A DNA stretch of 64,000 nucleotides from Corynebacterium comes (GCF_009734405.1 NZ_CP046453.1:1860001-1924000), one strand, 5' to 3'; positions 37,601 to 46,860 are shown, numbered from the stretch's first letter. Notes: generated by a model not told the origin, from the letters alone. Made by a program: numbers and translations.

Positions 37601-37767
37601 AGCGCCAGATCCGCGTCACCGGCGCCGCTGAGCGTCCACAACAGATCCGAGGACTCCGGGTTGTCCCAGCCCAGCCAGGCGAGATCCTCGGCGGCACGGG
37701 TACCCGTGAGGCTGAGGACGGCCGGGGACGGAACGGTCGTGCGGGCGCGCGGGGCGGTCATGCTCAT
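34666..37767 (-). CDS. glnE: Glutamine synthetase adenylyltransferase/adenylyl-removing enzyme
   Basis: GlnE adds and removes AMP on the GlnA tyrosine (Tyr406 of the gene at 11730), tuning ammonia assimilation. The 1033 residues contain the two nucleotidyltransferase domains, each with its GxGxxGxxEL..SDxD motif: MGKCGAGELNYISDVD (about 245-260, deadenylylating half) and MGRLGGAELGYGSDAD (about 750-770, adenylylating half). ATG at 37767 has AGGAG 6 nt upstream. It follows glnA2 by 16 nt and is probably co-transcribed with it, as known in C. glutamicum. Confidence 0.97.
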   Translation of the reverse strand: MSMTAPRARTTVPSPAVLSLTGTRAAEDLAWLGWDNPESSDLLWTLSGAGDADLALNTLIRVMSALGDARAELDRALRSDPALRVRLFALLGGSTALGDHLAANPHLWQELARPLPTPEELMQVLLGCVDAVPATFGVGEETEVEADTATTDLRTPGTYRARLTGQEASTTLKLTYRTLIMRLTAHDLAGTFVARRGQGTEQPQLSFTTVTGLLTSLADAALTAALAVAVAGVYGDEGGVDTRLAIMAMGKCGAGELNYISDVDVIFVAEPPTPKATRLAGEFMRIGSKAFFDVDANLRPEGKSGALVRTLDSHVAYYKRWAETWEFQALLKARPMTGAMDLGRAYLAALAPMVWAASQRDSFVDDVQAMRRRVLENVPEAMRERELKLGVGGLRDVEFAVQLLQLVHGRSDDSLRVLSTVEALSALVAGGYVGREDGHQLIEAYEFLRLLEHRLQLHRLRRTHTLPAEDDERNLSWLARTSGFYASGKKSAVEAMQRELRHIRLLISDLHSRLFYRPLLHTVVNLSVDELTLSPEAAKLQLAALGYRHPARAFEHLTALAAGGTRKSKLQAMLLPTLMTWLSETADPDAGLLNYRKLSDAAYDRVWFLRMLRDEGVVGQRLMRILGTSPFTSDLIISSPDFIKQLGDGTAGPKVMDPAPDQVNKALVASSKRHADPDRAVAVARSLRRVELARIASADLLGFMPVDQVCLELSLVWDAVLQASLLAEVRWSLEQHDLEEPPARISIIGMGRLGGAELGYGSDADVMFVCESAEGVDDHDAVKWAVGICEGMRTRLAKPSGDPPLDVDLGLRPEGRSGAVVRTLESYERYYRQWGEVWEIQALLRATVVAGDEELGTRFLRMIDEFRYPENGASESDIREIRRMKARIDDERLPHGADRNTHTKLGRGALTDIEWTVQLLTMRHAHEYEGLHNTSTLEILDVLAEENIIPPEQVRILREAWLFATNARNALVLVKGRRMDQLPGPGPALAQVAGAAGWDPEDYQGYLEHYLRLTRKARRVVDEVFWGEQTMQP

Positions 37768-37783
37768 GAACTCCTAGGTGGGG

Positions 37784-39121
37784 TCAGTAGTCCAGGTTGG
37801 AGCGCAGTTCCCAGGGCGTGATCTGTTCCTGGTAGTTGTGCCATTCGTTCCACTTGGAGCGCAGAAAGTACTCGTAGACGTGCTCCCCCAGGATGTCGGC
37901 GACGAAATCAGACTTCTCCAGGATCCGCAGCGCATGATCCAGGGAAGCCGGGAGATCCTTGTACCCCATCGCCATCCGCTCGCGGCGGGTGAGCCGCGAG
38001 ATGTCGTCCTCTGCCGGATCCCGGAGCTCGAACTCGCCGCGGACGCCCTCCAGACCGGCCGCGAGCAGGACCGAGAATGCGAGGTAGGGATTGGACGCCG
38101 AGTCCAACGACCGCACCTCCACCCGCCGTGAATCCGCCTTCGACAGCCGGTAGGTGGGTACCCGCACGAGAGCCGACCGGTTGGAGACACCCCAGGTGGC
38201 GGCCGTCGGGGCCTCGTTGCCGAACACGATGCGCTTGTAGGAGTTCGGCCACTGATTGGTCACCGCGGAGATCTCCTGCGCCCGGTGCAGGATACCGGCG
38301 ATGAAGTGCTTCGCCGTCTTGGACAACGAGATCTCATCGTCCGGATCGTGGAAGGCGTTGGTGTCCCCCTCGAAAAGGGAGATGTGCGAGTGCATCGCGG
38401 AACCTGCGTGCTCGGTGAAGGGCTTCGGCATGAATGTGGCGCGCACGCCGTTGGACGCGGCCACCTGCTTGATCAGGTAGCGGAAGGTCATGATGTTGTC
38501 CGCCATCGTCAACGCATCCGCATGGCGCAGGTCAATCTCCTGCTGGCCAGGGGCGGTCTCATGGTGGGAGAACTCGGTGACAATGCCCATCGCGTCGAGC
38601 GCGGTCATTGCCTCCCGACGAAATCGGGGCGCAATATTGTGGGACGCCTGATCGAAATAGCCGCCGTTGTCGGTCGGTTCAATGCTGCCGGGATCCGCAC
38701 CCGGCCGGAACAGATAGAACTCCACCTCGGGCGAGATCATGCAGGTGAATCCCTCGTCGGCGGCGAGCTCCACCTGGCGACGCAGGATCTGCCGCGGATC
38801 AGACCAGGACGGCTGACCGTCCGGCATCGTGATGTCGCAGAACATCCGCGCGGTCTGCAGATCAGGGTTATCGGTGTCGAAGGGCAGGATCTGGAAGGTG
38901 GAGGGATCAGGCAGGGCGATCGTGTCGGATTCCGAGATCCGCGACAGCCCCTCGATCGAGGATCCGTCGAACCCGACGCCTTCCTCGAACGCCCCCTCCA
39001 GCTCGGAGGGGCTCATCATGACGGACTTGAGATATCCGAGGATGTCGGTGAACCACAGCCGGATGAAACGGATGTCCCTTTCCTCCACGGCGCGCAGCAC
39101 GAATTCCTGTTGGCGATTCAT
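37784..39121 (-). CDS. glnA2: Second glutamine synthetase, GlnA2 type
   Basis: A 445-residue GSI-like enzyme. FDGSSIEGLSRI, SPEVEFYLF and KPFTEHAGSAMHSH mark the substrate and ATP sites. It lacks the LYELPPEE adenylylation segment of GlnA, so GlnE should not modify it. In C. glutamicum GlnA2 is not the main ammonia-assimilating enzyme; here its role is inferred. ATG 39121 is used; a GTG three codons upstream is open too. Confidence 0.93.
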   Translation of the reverse strand: MNRQQEFVLRAVEERDIRFIRLWFTDILGYLKSVMMSPSELEGAFEEGVGFDGSSIEGLSRISESDTIALPDPSTFQILPFDTDNPDLQTARMFCDITMPDGQPSWSDPRQILRRQVELAADEGFTCMISPEVEFYLFRPGADPGSIEPTDNGGYFDQASHNIAPRFRREAMTALDAMGIVTEFSHHETAPGQQEIDLRHADALTMADNIMTFRYLIKQVAASNGVRATFMPKPFTEHAGSAMHSHISLFEGDTNAFHDPDDEISLSKTAKHFIAGILHRAQEISAVTNQWPNSYKRIVFGNEAPTAATWGVSNRSALVRVPTYRLSKADSRRVEVRSLDSASNPYLAFSVLLAAGLEGVRGEFELRDPAEDDISRLTRRERMAMGYKDLPASLDHALRILEKSDFVADILGEHVYEYFLRSKWNEWHNYQEQITPWELRSNLDY

Positions 39122-39332
39122 GCCCCTCACTCTAATTGCGTACCCGACATGACCGGGTCAAACCGGGTTCCCCGCCGCCGGGCGCGGGTGGCGTCGGGGG
39201 TGATTTAAGCTCCCGTTCCCGCAGTTCCCCAGGGCTCGCCCCGGCGAACGGGGGTGGCAATGTCCGGGCACCGTGATCCACTGTTCCCGAACGGACAGAT
39301 CGAACACCTTTTCCCATGAACGGAGTCAGACC

Positions 39333-40415
39333 ATGACCGCCTCCACCCTCCCCGCCTCCACCGATCCAGAACGCGTCCACCGGGAAGAACTCCAGTGGAC
39401 CATCGTCGACCGGATCCTCGCCGCAGCCCGCCTGGGGTGGGCGCCCGACGACATCCGCCACCTCGTCGGTTCATCGGTCGACCCGTTCCTCGCCGTTGCC
39501 CGTCCGCAGGTCGAAGCGGTGGCCCCGGACACGGTCCGGGCTGCGTGGCGTCGCCAGTGCCACAGCCCGGACAACCGGCACACCGGTGAGTGTGCGACCG
39601 GCAGGATGGAGACGATCGCCGAAAAGCTGCGTGACCTGCCGGTCTTTCGGGATACCGAGCTGCTCACCGATCTCCACCTCCTCCGCGGCCGCGACCTCGA
39701 CCCAGCCGGGCTGAGCACCGACCAACGGCGGGCACAACAGCGGATCACCGGCCTGCTGAAGAAGGCCGAGTCGACCACCTTCGCCGCCGAGGCGGAAGCT
39801 CTCGTGGCCAAGGCCCAGCAGCTGCGTCAGCGATACCGGATCGACAACGTCCAGTCCGGACACCTCTCCCCCGAACCGGGAGACGTCGTCAGCTTGCGGG
39901 TCAGGTTGACGGCTCCCTGGGTCAGACAGCAGTTCCTGCTCTTGAGCAGAGTCTCGTTCGCCAACTCCTGCCGGAGCATCCTGAACCGGAGCGTCGCAAT
40001 CGCCAGCCTGATAGGCCACGCCGACGACGTCCGGCATGTCGCGGAACTGTTCGCCAGCCTCAACCATCAACGGGACTACTTCATGCGCACCGCGCCGGGC
40101 GCCCACGAGGCTGCACGGGAAAGGCAGACCCTCGCCTACCGGCGTTCCTTCCTCTTCAGCTACGCCATCCGGATCGGGGATCTGCTCACGGCGGCGGCCG
40201 AGGAGGTCGCGCTGACTCCGCACGAGGAGAAGAACATCCTGCCGGTCCTGGCCCACCGCGGCGTGATGTCAGGGGCCGCCACCGACCGGCTTTTCCCGCA
40301 CACGACGGGGATCTCCTTCGGCCACGAACACCACGCGTCCGGAGCGGCAGACGGCGTCCGCGCCGCCGAGCGTTCACGCCTGGAACCCCAAGGCCCGGCC
40401 ATGGAAAATGCCTGA
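39333..40415 (+). CDS. DUF2786 domain protein
   Basis: A 360-residue protein. Residues about 135-171 (RITGLLKKAESTTFAAEAEA and the following RQRYRID) form the DUF2786 motif, often found in phage and defence-related or metal-associated proteins of unknown role. GGAG lies 8 nt before ATG 39333. The C-terminus has Ala/Glu-rich helical parts. It is isolated from its neighbours and has no obvious partner. Confidence 0.78.
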   Translation: MTASTLPASTDPERVHREELQWTIVDRILAAARLGWAPDDIRHLVGSSVDPFLAVARPQVEAVAPDTVRAAWRRQCHSPDNRHTGECATGRMETIAEKLRDLPVFRDTELLTDLHLLRGRDLDPAGLSTDQRRAQQRITGLLKKAESTTFAAEAEALVAKAQQLRQRYRIDNVQSGHLSPEPGDVVSLRVRLTAPWVRQQFLLLSRVSFANSCRSILNRSVAIASLIGHADDVRHVAELFASLNHQRDYFMRTAPGAHEAARERQTLAYRRSFLFSYAIRIGDLLTAAAEEVALTPHEEKNILPVLAHRGVMSGAATDRLFPHTTGISFGHEHHASGAADGVRAAERSRLEPQGPAMENA

Positions 40416-40512
40416 CCTACCGCTCGCCACAACCCTCACAGCGGTAGGTTGGACCCATCAGGTGTCATGTCCTGAGTATTGTTTTCCCTGCGCAGATTCC
40501 GGAGGATCCACC

Positions 40513-42312
40513 ATGCCCACCCGTACTTTCCTAGAGGTAGAAGCAAAGTTCGCCGTGGTCGACACCGCCGTCGTGCCTGACCTGACCCGACTGGCGGGGG
40601 TGGAGACGATCGCGTCGACCAGGACCCACCGGATGTCCGCCATCTACTACGACACCACGGATATGCGTCTCACCCGTTCGAAGATCACGCTCCGCCGCCG
40701 CGAAGGCGGGGACGACGACGGCTGGCACCTCAAGCTACCGGCGACGGGCGGCCGCCTGGAGATCCACGCAGAGCTCGGCGAACCGGTGGACGGTCTGTAC
40801 CAGGTGCCCGAGGAGATCCTCTCCCAGGTTCGCGCCCTGGTCCGGAACGAGGAGCTCGCACCCATCGCCCAGGTGGACAATGAGCGGGTGGAGTCGGTGC
40901 TCGCCGACGAGGACGGCAGCCCCCGTGCCGAGTTCTGCGATGACCATGTCTCGGCATGGTCGCTGCTGCCGGGTGGTTCCCACTCATCATGGCGTGAGTG
41001 GGAGATCGAGCTCGCCGGAGAAACCCCGGGTACGGAGGAGGGTGACGCACTCATGCACTCCGCAACCCAGCTGCTCATCAGCGCCGGCGCCCGGGTGTCT
41101 TCCGCCCCCTCCAAGCTGGTCATGGCCCTCGGCGATTCCGCGCACCAGGCTCCCCTGCCGCCTTTCCTCGTCGACGCCGACGTCGATCCTGATTCCCCGG
41201 CCGCTGCCGTCCTTGCGGCCCTGAAGCTCAACCGCGACAAGCTGCACGAGTATGACCCGAAGGTGCGCCGCGACGAGTGGGACTCCGTCCACCAGATGCG
41301 CGTCGCCACCCGCGAGCTGCGCAGCCACATGGAGACCTTCAACGGCATCCTCGGCGGTGAAGAACTCGAGTACATCGAGGCCGAACTGAAGCTTCTGGCC
41401 AGCATGCTGGGCCACGCCCGCGACGCGGAGGTGGTGGAGGAACGTTTCCTCAGCCTGCTCGACTCGGAGGACTCCGAAGTACTCGACGAGACCGCCCGTG
41501 GGCACCTCCGCGAGGACATGGGTGCGGAATACCGCCGCGCCCACCGCCGGGTCATCGCCACCCTGAACTCCGACCGCTACCTCCATCTTCTGGACGCCAT
41601 TGACCAGCTTCTCGCTGATCCTCCGGTGGTCGGTGCCCACGCCTCTGCCCTGAGCCGGCCCCCGACTGAGGCGGAGGAGCCGGCCGCTGAGGATGAGGCC
41701 GCCGATCTGGAGATCGTCGCAGAGGGCGACACTGATCTCGCCGAACCGGCCCCGGCCACCTCTGAGGAGGAGGCCGCCGAGGCCGTAGCCGCACCGCAGA
41801 CCGCGGAGGAGGTCGAGGCGATCCTCTCCGAGCATCTGGAGGAGGCCTACAAGCGGCTGATGAAGCGGCACCGCAAGGCGGTGGAAAACTGGGAGAACTA
41901 CGAGCTCACCCTGCACGAGCGCGAGAACTACTTCCACGACATGCGCAAGTCCGCGAAGAAGCTGCGCTACGCGGCGGAGGCCGTGGGTGCGGCAACCTCA
42001 CTGAAGACCAAGCGCCTGTACAACGCGTGCAAGCAGATGCAGGCCAGTCTCGGTGACTTCCAGGACGCCGTGACCTCACGCGACAGGCTGGTGCAGATGG
42101 CGGACGGCGCCCGCCGTCGGGGCGAGGACACCTTCGGTTACGGCCTGCTCTACCAGCGTGAACGCGCCCTCGGGCTGAAGTCGCTCGAGGAGTACGCCGC
42201 AGAGGTCAAGGCCATCAGGTTCGCCTACGACCGGTTGATGAAGAACGCCAAGGAGGATGCGAAGAAGGAGGCCAGGAAGGCCCACAAGGAGGAGAAGAAG
42301 CAGAAGAAGTAG
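40513..42312 (+). CDS. CYTH and CHAD domain protein
   Basis: A 599-residue protein. The N-terminal CYTH domain starts with the ExExK motif (Glu8, Glu10, Lys12), which binds triphosphates and metal. The CHAD domain (about 220-590) is helical and His/Lys-rich, with VHQMRVATRELR near the start and HDMRKSAKKLRY in the second half. A Glu/Ala-rich insert (about 390-440) splits it. CHAD domains bind polyphosphate, so a polyphosphate-linked role is likely. GGAGG lies 7-8 nt before ATG 40513. Confidence 0.92.
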   Translation: MPTRTFLEVEAKFAVVDTAVVPDLTRLAGVETIASTRTHRMSAIYYDTTDMRLTRSKITLRRREGGDDDGWHLKLPATGGRLEIHAELGEPVDGLYQVPEEILSQVRALVRNEELAPIAQVDNERVESVLADEDGSPRAEFCDDHVSAWSLLPGGSHSSWREWEIELAGETPGTEEGDALMHSATQLLISAGARVSSAPSKLVMALGDSAHQAPLPPFLVDADVDPDSPAAAVLAALKLNRDKLHEYDPKVRRDEWDSVHQMRVATRELRSHMETFNGILGGEELEYIEAELKLLASMLGHARDAEVVEERFLSLLDSEDSEVLDETARGHLREDMGAEYRRAHRRVIATLNSDRYLHLLDAIDQLLADPPVVGAHASALSRPPTEAEEPAAEDEAADLEIVAEGDTDLAEPAPATSEEEAAEAVAAPQTAEEVEAILSEHLEEAYKRLMKRHRKAVENWENYELTLHERENYFHDMRKSAKKLRYAAEAVGAATSLKTKRLYNACKQMQASLGDFQDAVTSRDRLVQMADGARRRGEDTFGYGLLYQRERALGLKSLEEYAAEVKAIRFAYDRLMKNAKEDAKKEARKAHKEEKKQKK

Positions 42313-42317
42313 AACCA

Positions 42318-42355
42318 ACGGCCCCTCCGCCTGGAATCTCAGACGGAGGGGCCGT
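42318..42355. terminator. Terminator between convergent genes
   Basis: A perfect 12-bp stem (42318-42329 with 42344-42355) and 14-nt loop between the CYTH/CHAD gene and the small leftward gene at 42389. It can act for both strands. Confidence 0.7.
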
Positions 42356-42388
42356 GGCACTCAGTCCCGGTCGGCGGGAGCGGCGGAG

Positions 42389-42610
42389 CTACTTCTTGGC
42401 GGAATCCCAGGAGGCGGGCTTGCCCCAGTCGTCCTCGGAGTTGTCTTCTGCATCCGCAGCAGCGTTGCGGGCGGCGGCGGCCTCAAGGGCGTGAGCGGCT
42501 TCCTCACGAGTGTCGTAGGGGCCCATACGGTCGTCCCAGGCACCTTCTCTGCCCTGGGTCACTTCGCGGGTCTTCGCGTCGAAATACCATTTCTCGTCTT
42601 CGGGGAGCAT
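42389..42610 (-). CDS. Small SPOR-like conserved protein
   Basis: 73 residues starting MLPEDEKWYFDAKTREVTQG. The pattern of WYF, a short charged turn and then DRMGPYDTREEAAHALE is the small actinobacterial protein often labelled SPOR-domain or wrongly as methionine aminopeptidase. The ATG has an excellent AAGGAGG 8 nt upstream. Function is unknown. Confidence 0.75.
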   Translation of the reverse strand: MLPEDEKWYFDAKTREVTQGREGAWDDRMGPYDTREEAAHALEAAAARNAAADAEDNSEDDWGKPASWDSAKK

Positions 42611-42724
42611 GTTTTCCTCCTTCAGTGGGACTGTCCGTCTGATGATTCCCAGGCTACCCGTGCTCAACTCCGTACGGTGGGGACTAAAGTCAAGGATGAC
42701 AAGAGTGTAAGGAGAACAAGCACC

Positions 42725-44005
42725 ATGCCGATGTGGCCTACAGCCGAGCTTCCCACCACCGACCGTGCGCGCACCGCTCATCGGGAGGAGGTGGGTGCGG
42801 ATCCCACCCATGTGGCCCACGCCCCCGCGACGTGGCTTCTCATGGGTGAGCACGTGGACCACTCCGGTGGCGTGGTGCTCGCCGCCCTGGCTGAGCTTGA
42901 GGTGGCGGTGGCGCTGTCGCCGCGAGGCGACGACATCGTGAAGGTGACTCTGCACGCGACCACACCCGAGGGTGTGAAGGTCATCGACGATCAGGTGAGC
43001 ATGGGTGTCGTCTCTGATCTGGCCGCCACCCAGCAGGCGGGTGTCGACGACCGCGGGCGCCCGGTTGAGCCGCCGACCCCGGCGGGCGGACTCGCTGTCC
43101 GACTGGGTGGCATCGTGTGGACCTTGATCCACCGTCAGTTGCTCTCCCGGGACACCAGTGGCCTGGACGTCACTGTGGTCACCGACATCCCGGACGGCAT
43201 GGGGCTCGGCGACGAGGCCGCGCTGGAGGCTGCCTTTACGCTGGCGCTGCTCGGCGATGCACCCGACCTGGATGAGGCGCCGATGCGTACCCGCCTGGCC
43301 GAGGTGTGCAGCCAGTCCTCCGAGATGTTCGCCCCCGCCCCGCCGCTGCGGGCCCGGTACACCGCGGCGCTCCGTGGGCCGGGTGATTCGGTGTCGGTCA
43401 TCGACTACGCGGACGGTTCCGTCACCCAGGCCCCGCATCCGCAGTCGAGCGATCTGGAGTTCTTCGCCATTTCGGTGCAGCAGGCGCGGACGCGGCGGTC
43501 GGACGAGATCGCGCGTCGTCGGCGTTTCGTCGAGGACGCCTGCCACGCCTTCGGTACGGAGTCACTGCGGCTGCTTCCCGACGCCCCGCAGCGCGTCGTC
43601 GAGTGGCTGACCGCCGTCCATAAGGTGCACGGCACAGACGACACCCCGTCGGTAGGCGAAGCAGCCGCGTGGCTGGCTTTCGAGGAGAAGGAGACGGCCC
43701 GGGCGCAGCAGTTGGTCCGGGCGCTGAGGTCGCGGCGCACCGATGACATCTGGCCGCTGCTCGCCCAGTCCCAGTCCGGACTGACCGGCCCCTACGGTCT
43801 GCTGGGCTCCGAAGCGATGGTTCAGCTGTGCCTGATGCGGGGTGCGCTGGGAGCGCGGGCGGCGTCGGCCGGCAACGTCGAGGGGGTTATCGCGGGTGTC
43901 GGCGGTCGACAGGCGTCGAACTTCGCCCGGGATCTTTCCGACGACGGCCTCGTCGTGGTGCGGCTGGGACGGGGCAGGGCCGCAGGTCTGGAGAAGCAGG
44001 ACTGA
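42725..44005 (+). CDS. Galactokinase-like GHMP kinase family protein with altered motifs
   Basis: A 426-residue protein with the galactokinase layout. The N-terminal sugar signature is recognisable (GEHVDHSGG, normally GEHxDYxxG). The ATP-loop motif, normally PxGxGLSSSAA, reads PDGMGLGDEAA, with the serines replaced by Gly, Asp and Glu. The C-terminal GGGFGG-like motif is also poor (VGGRQASN). It may be a kinase for an unusual sugar or a non-catalytic relative. AAGGAG lies about 9 nt before ATG 42725. Confidence 0.75.
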   Translation: MPMWPTAELPTTDRARTAHREEVGADPTHVAHAPATWLLMGEHVDHSGGVVLAALAELEVAVALSPRGDDIVKVTLHATTPEGVKVIDDQVSMGVVSDLAATQQAGVDDRGRPVEPPTPAGGLAVRLGGIVWTLIHRQLLSRDTSGLDVTVVTDIPDGMGLGDEAALEAAFTLALLGDAPDLDEAPMRTRLAEVCSQSSEMFAPAPPLRARYTAALRGPGDSVSVIDYADGSVTQAPHPQSSDLEFFAISVQQARTRRSDEIARRRRFVEDACHAFGTESLRLLPDAPQRVVEWLTAVHKVHGTDDTPSVGEAAAWLAFEEKETARAQQLVRALRSRRTDDIWPLLAQSQSGLTGPYGLLGSEAMVQLCLMRGALGARAASAGNVEGVIAGVGGRQASNFARDLSDDGLVVVRLGRGRAAGLEKQD

Positions 44006-44058
44006 CAGAGGCTTCCCCACTGCACCTGCCCACCGCCACGTCAGGGAACGGGCAGGCC

Positions 44059-45456
44059 TTAGTCCGCGGGCCAGGCGAAGGCGACGTCGCGGGACTCCAC
44101 GTCCGCGCGGATGAGCGAGACCTTCGTCGCGGTGCCCTGCTCCGGGTGGCCGAGGGCGTTGGCCAGGACCGGGGGCTCGGGGACGAAGATGCGCGCCTGG
44201 TCGCGCTCGGCGTCGGAGGTGAGGATGACGGCGTCGAAGTTGTGGCCGACCCAGGGGGCGAGGACGGTGGCCTCGGTCAGGTCGAGACATGCGCGGTCGA
44301 CGGCGCTGGCCAGCTGGGAGGTACGTTGCATGGCCTCGATGACGTCGTCGGCACGCTCGGTTACCCAGGCGGGCACCTCCTGGCCTGCGCAGATGGCCAG
44401 GCAGTATTCGGTGGCGAAGCGGTCGATGAGGCGGCGGAGAGGCGCGGTGACGTGGGCGTAGTAGCCGCCGATCCCGGCGTGGACCTCGGCCTCGCCGTTG
44501 CGCAGACTCACGTAACCGGAGCCGCGGAGCAGCTTCTGGGCCTCACGCATGACGGCCATGCCGCGGGCGTCGGTGGCGTCGACGTGCTGGAGGAAGTCGC
44601 CGATCTCGCCGTCCTCGGCAAGCTCATATCCCAGGGCGCGGGCCTCGGCGCGGAACAACTCCTCCGCCTCCCGGGTGGCCGGCCGCAGAGTCCGCAGCAG
44701 CCCGGCGCCGTGCTCGACCATGAGGTTACCGGCACACATGCCGGTGAGCAGGGAGATCTCGGAGTTCCAGTCCATGACCTCGTGGCGGGGCTCGATGGTG
44801 AGCCCGTAGGTGCCGTCGTCGTGGGCGAGGACGCGCTGGGAGGGAAGGCGGAGGTTGATCGCGTGACGCCTGAGGGCGGAGACTTCCCGGAGCTGGCCGA
44901 CCTCGGGGAGCAGTTCGATGGCGGGGTGCATGCTTCCGGCGAGGTAGTCCTCGTGGACTTCGTCGTAGTTGAGTCGGGCGTGCGACCTGATGAGGGCGCG
45001 TTCAACGTTGAAGTCGCGGACCTCGCCGGCGATGTCGAGGTTGATGGTCCAGAGGACGGCGGGGCGGTCGACCTCGGGAAGCAGGGAGGCCGAGCCCTCG
45101 GAGAGTTCCGCCGGGTGGAGTCGGGACGGCTCGTCGGGCAGGTAGATGGTCTGGCCGCGGCGCATCGACTCCGCCTCGAGGCTGCCGCCGGGCTCGATGA
45201 ATGCGACGACGTCGGCGATGGCGTAGAGCACCCGGTATCCGGTGGCGCTGCGTTCGATGTACACCGCCTGGTCCAGGTCCATCGAACCGACCGGGTCGAT
45301 GGTGACCAGGGGGATGCCGCGTGCGTCTCGACGCCCGCCCGCGAAACGGTCCGTGGCCGCCGCGGCCTCCGCGCGGAGCTCCGGCGGAAAATCGGTGGGT
45401 ACGTCGAACTCCTCGGCGATGCCGCGGAAGTTCAGGGGCGCTGCATAGAGCTTCAT
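44059..45456 (-). CDS. RNB-domain ribonuclease (RNase II/R family)
   Basis: A 465-residue 3'-5' exoribonuclease. The catalytic RNB motif reads IDPVGSMDLDQA with the metal-binding aspartates intact, and YLPDEPSRLHP follows. At 465 residues it lacks the cold-shock and S1 domains of full RNase R, a short form known in actinobacteria. Substrate RNAs are unknown. Confidence 0.9.
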   Translation of the reverse strand: MKLYAAPLNFRGIAEEFDVPTDFPPELRAEAAAATDRFAGGRRDARGIPLVTIDPVGSMDLDQAVYIERSATGYRVLYAIADVVAFIEPGGSLEAESMRRGQTIYLPDEPSRLHPAELSEGSASLLPEVDRPAVLWTINLDIAGEVRDFNVERALIRSHARLNYDEVHEDYLAGSMHPAIELLPEVGQLREVSALRRHAINLRLPSQRVLAHDDGTYGLTIEPRHEVMDWNSEISLLTGMCAGNLMVEHGAGLLRTLRPATREAEELFRAEARALGYELAEDGEIGDFLQHVDATDARGMAVMREAQKLLRGSGYVSLRNGEAEVHAGIGGYYAHVTAPLRRLIDRFATEYCLAICAGQEVPAWVTERADDVIEAMQRTSQLASAVDRACLDLTEATVLAPWVGHNFDAVILTSDAERDQARIFVPEPPVLANALGHPEQGTATKVSLIRADVESRDVAFAWPAD

Positions 45457-45487
45457 GAGGCCCCATTCTTACACAGCCGCTCCCGGA

Positions 45488-46537
45488 TCAGGAGGCGAAC
45501 AACTCCTCCAGATGCTGGTTGACCTGCTCCATGTAGGAGGGAACGAATCCGAAGAGCCCGAAGTGTCCTGCCAGGTCATCGATGACGCGCAGCTCCGCGC
45601 CCGGGATGAGATCGACTTCGGCGGCGCAGTCACGGACGGGGAAGAACATGTCCTCGCTGATGGGCATGCTGAACACCTTCGCCCGCACCCGGCCGAGCGC
45701 TTCGGCCAGGTCACCGTCGGTGTGCCTGGACACGTCACCGTGCTGCCATTTGCGGCCCATCACCAGCAGGGAGTTCGGATCCAGTGAGGCGAAGATCGGC
45801 TCGAGGAATTCCTGGACGGTCTGCTGCGGGGTCTCCATGCCCAGGTCGCGCCAGGCCTCCTGCTTCCACCATTCGGTGGACAGGCCCATGACCGCCCAGA
45901 CCCGGGCGTGTCGTTTGAGTCCGACCTCGACGTCCTCGTTGCTGGTGTGCTCGCCGCCCTTGAATCCGGGGTCGGAGGTGACGGCGTCGAGAAGCACCTG
46001 TGTGAACAGGACGTCGTGCGGGGTGTTCTTCGCGGTGCCGGCGATGGGGGCGACACGATGGACGCGGTCGGGGAAACGTACCGCCCATTCGTAGGCCTGC
46101 TGCGCGCCCATGGAGGCACCGACCACGGCGAAGAGTTCGGTGATGTCGAAGTGCTCGCGCAGCAGCCGCTCCTGCGCGACGACGTCGTCGCCGATGGTGA
46201 CGAAGGGGAAGCGGGACATGGCGATCGATTCGTCTTCGGTGTTGTGCGGCGAGGTGGACAGGCCGTTGCCGATCTGGTTGACGATGACGATGAAGTACTT
46301 CGACGGGTCCAGTGCATGCCCGGGCCCGATGTAGGTGTCGAGCCACGCCTGGTGGGTGCCGGTGAACCAGGTGGGGATGAGGATGGCGTTGTCCCGGGCT
46401 TCGTTGAGGGTGCCGCGTGTGGCGACGGCCAGCCTGCAGTCCCTGATGACGCCGCCGCGCTCGAGCTCGAGTCGGCCGATGCTGATCAGCTCGTACGGGC
46501 CCTGGACTTCGGGGGTGTAGAAGGGGTTGTGGTACAT
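45488..46537 (-). CDS. Alpha/beta hydrolase of the homoserine O-acetyltransferase (MetX-like) family
   Basis: A 349-residue protein with nucleophile Ser in VVGASMGAQQ, an acid in ISEDMFFPVRD and His in LAGHFGLFGF. It looks like MetX but lacks the GGSMGG form of the nucleophile loop, so it is a relative rather than the methionine enzyme. GGAGGA lies 6 nt before the ATG at 46537. Its promoter region is shared with the divergent small gene at 46631. Confidence 0.85.
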   Translation of the reverse strand: MYHNPFYTPEVQGPYELISIGRLELERGGVIRDCRLAVATRGTLNEARDNAILIPTWFTGTHQAWLDTYIGPGHALDPSKYFIVIVNQIGNGLSTSPHNTEDESIAMSRFPFVTIGDDVVAQERLLREHFDITELFAVVGASMGAQQAYEWAVRFPDRVHRVAPIAGTAKNTPHDVLFTQVLLDAVTSDPGFKGGEHTSNEDVEVGLKRHARVWAVMGLSTEWWKQEAWRDLGMETPQQTVQEFLEPIFASLDPNSLLVMGRKWQHGDVSRHTDGDLAEALGRVRAKVFSMPISEDMFFPVRDCAAEVDLIPGAELRVIDDLAGHFGLFGFVPSYMEQVNQHLEELFAS

Positions 46538-46607
46538 GCGGGTCTCCTCCGGCGGTGTCGCGACGAGCAGCTGCTGTGACGTGACATACACCTTAGGGCC
46601 TGATCCT

Positions 46608-46619
46608 GTACCCGGGTAC
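46608..46619. promoter_or_regulatory. 12-bp palindrome between divergent genes
   Basis: GTACCCGGGTAC is a perfect palindrome between the MetX-like gene (leftward, TAAGGT box at 46595-46590) and the RHH gene (rightward, TACGGT box at 46617-46622). It overlaps the rightward -10 box, the place expected for an operator, perhaps bound by the RHH protein itself. Confidence 0.45.
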
Positions 46620-46630
46620 GGTATTTGACC

Positions 46631-46860
46631 ATGAGTTCTGAAGACCCGTCCATCGTGATCTCCCTGTCCGAGACCCACCAGGCCCAGCTGGAGATGCTCG
46701 CCGACGAATCCGGCCGCTCCCCCGACCAGGTCATCGCGGAGCTGATCCGGCGGGAATGGGAGCGTTATTCGGCCCGGCGCGGCGTGTGCACGGCGTCGGA
46801 GAACATCGCGGCCGCGCGGGGGGTGGTGGAGAAGCAGCTGCGGGATCTGGTGAAAAAGGG

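Noticed and set aside
45488..46537. Assignment as MetX (homoserine O-acetyltransferase)
   Set aside because: The nucleophile loop is GASMGAQQ rather than the GGSMGG type, and no methionine genes are adjacent. Only family membership is supported.
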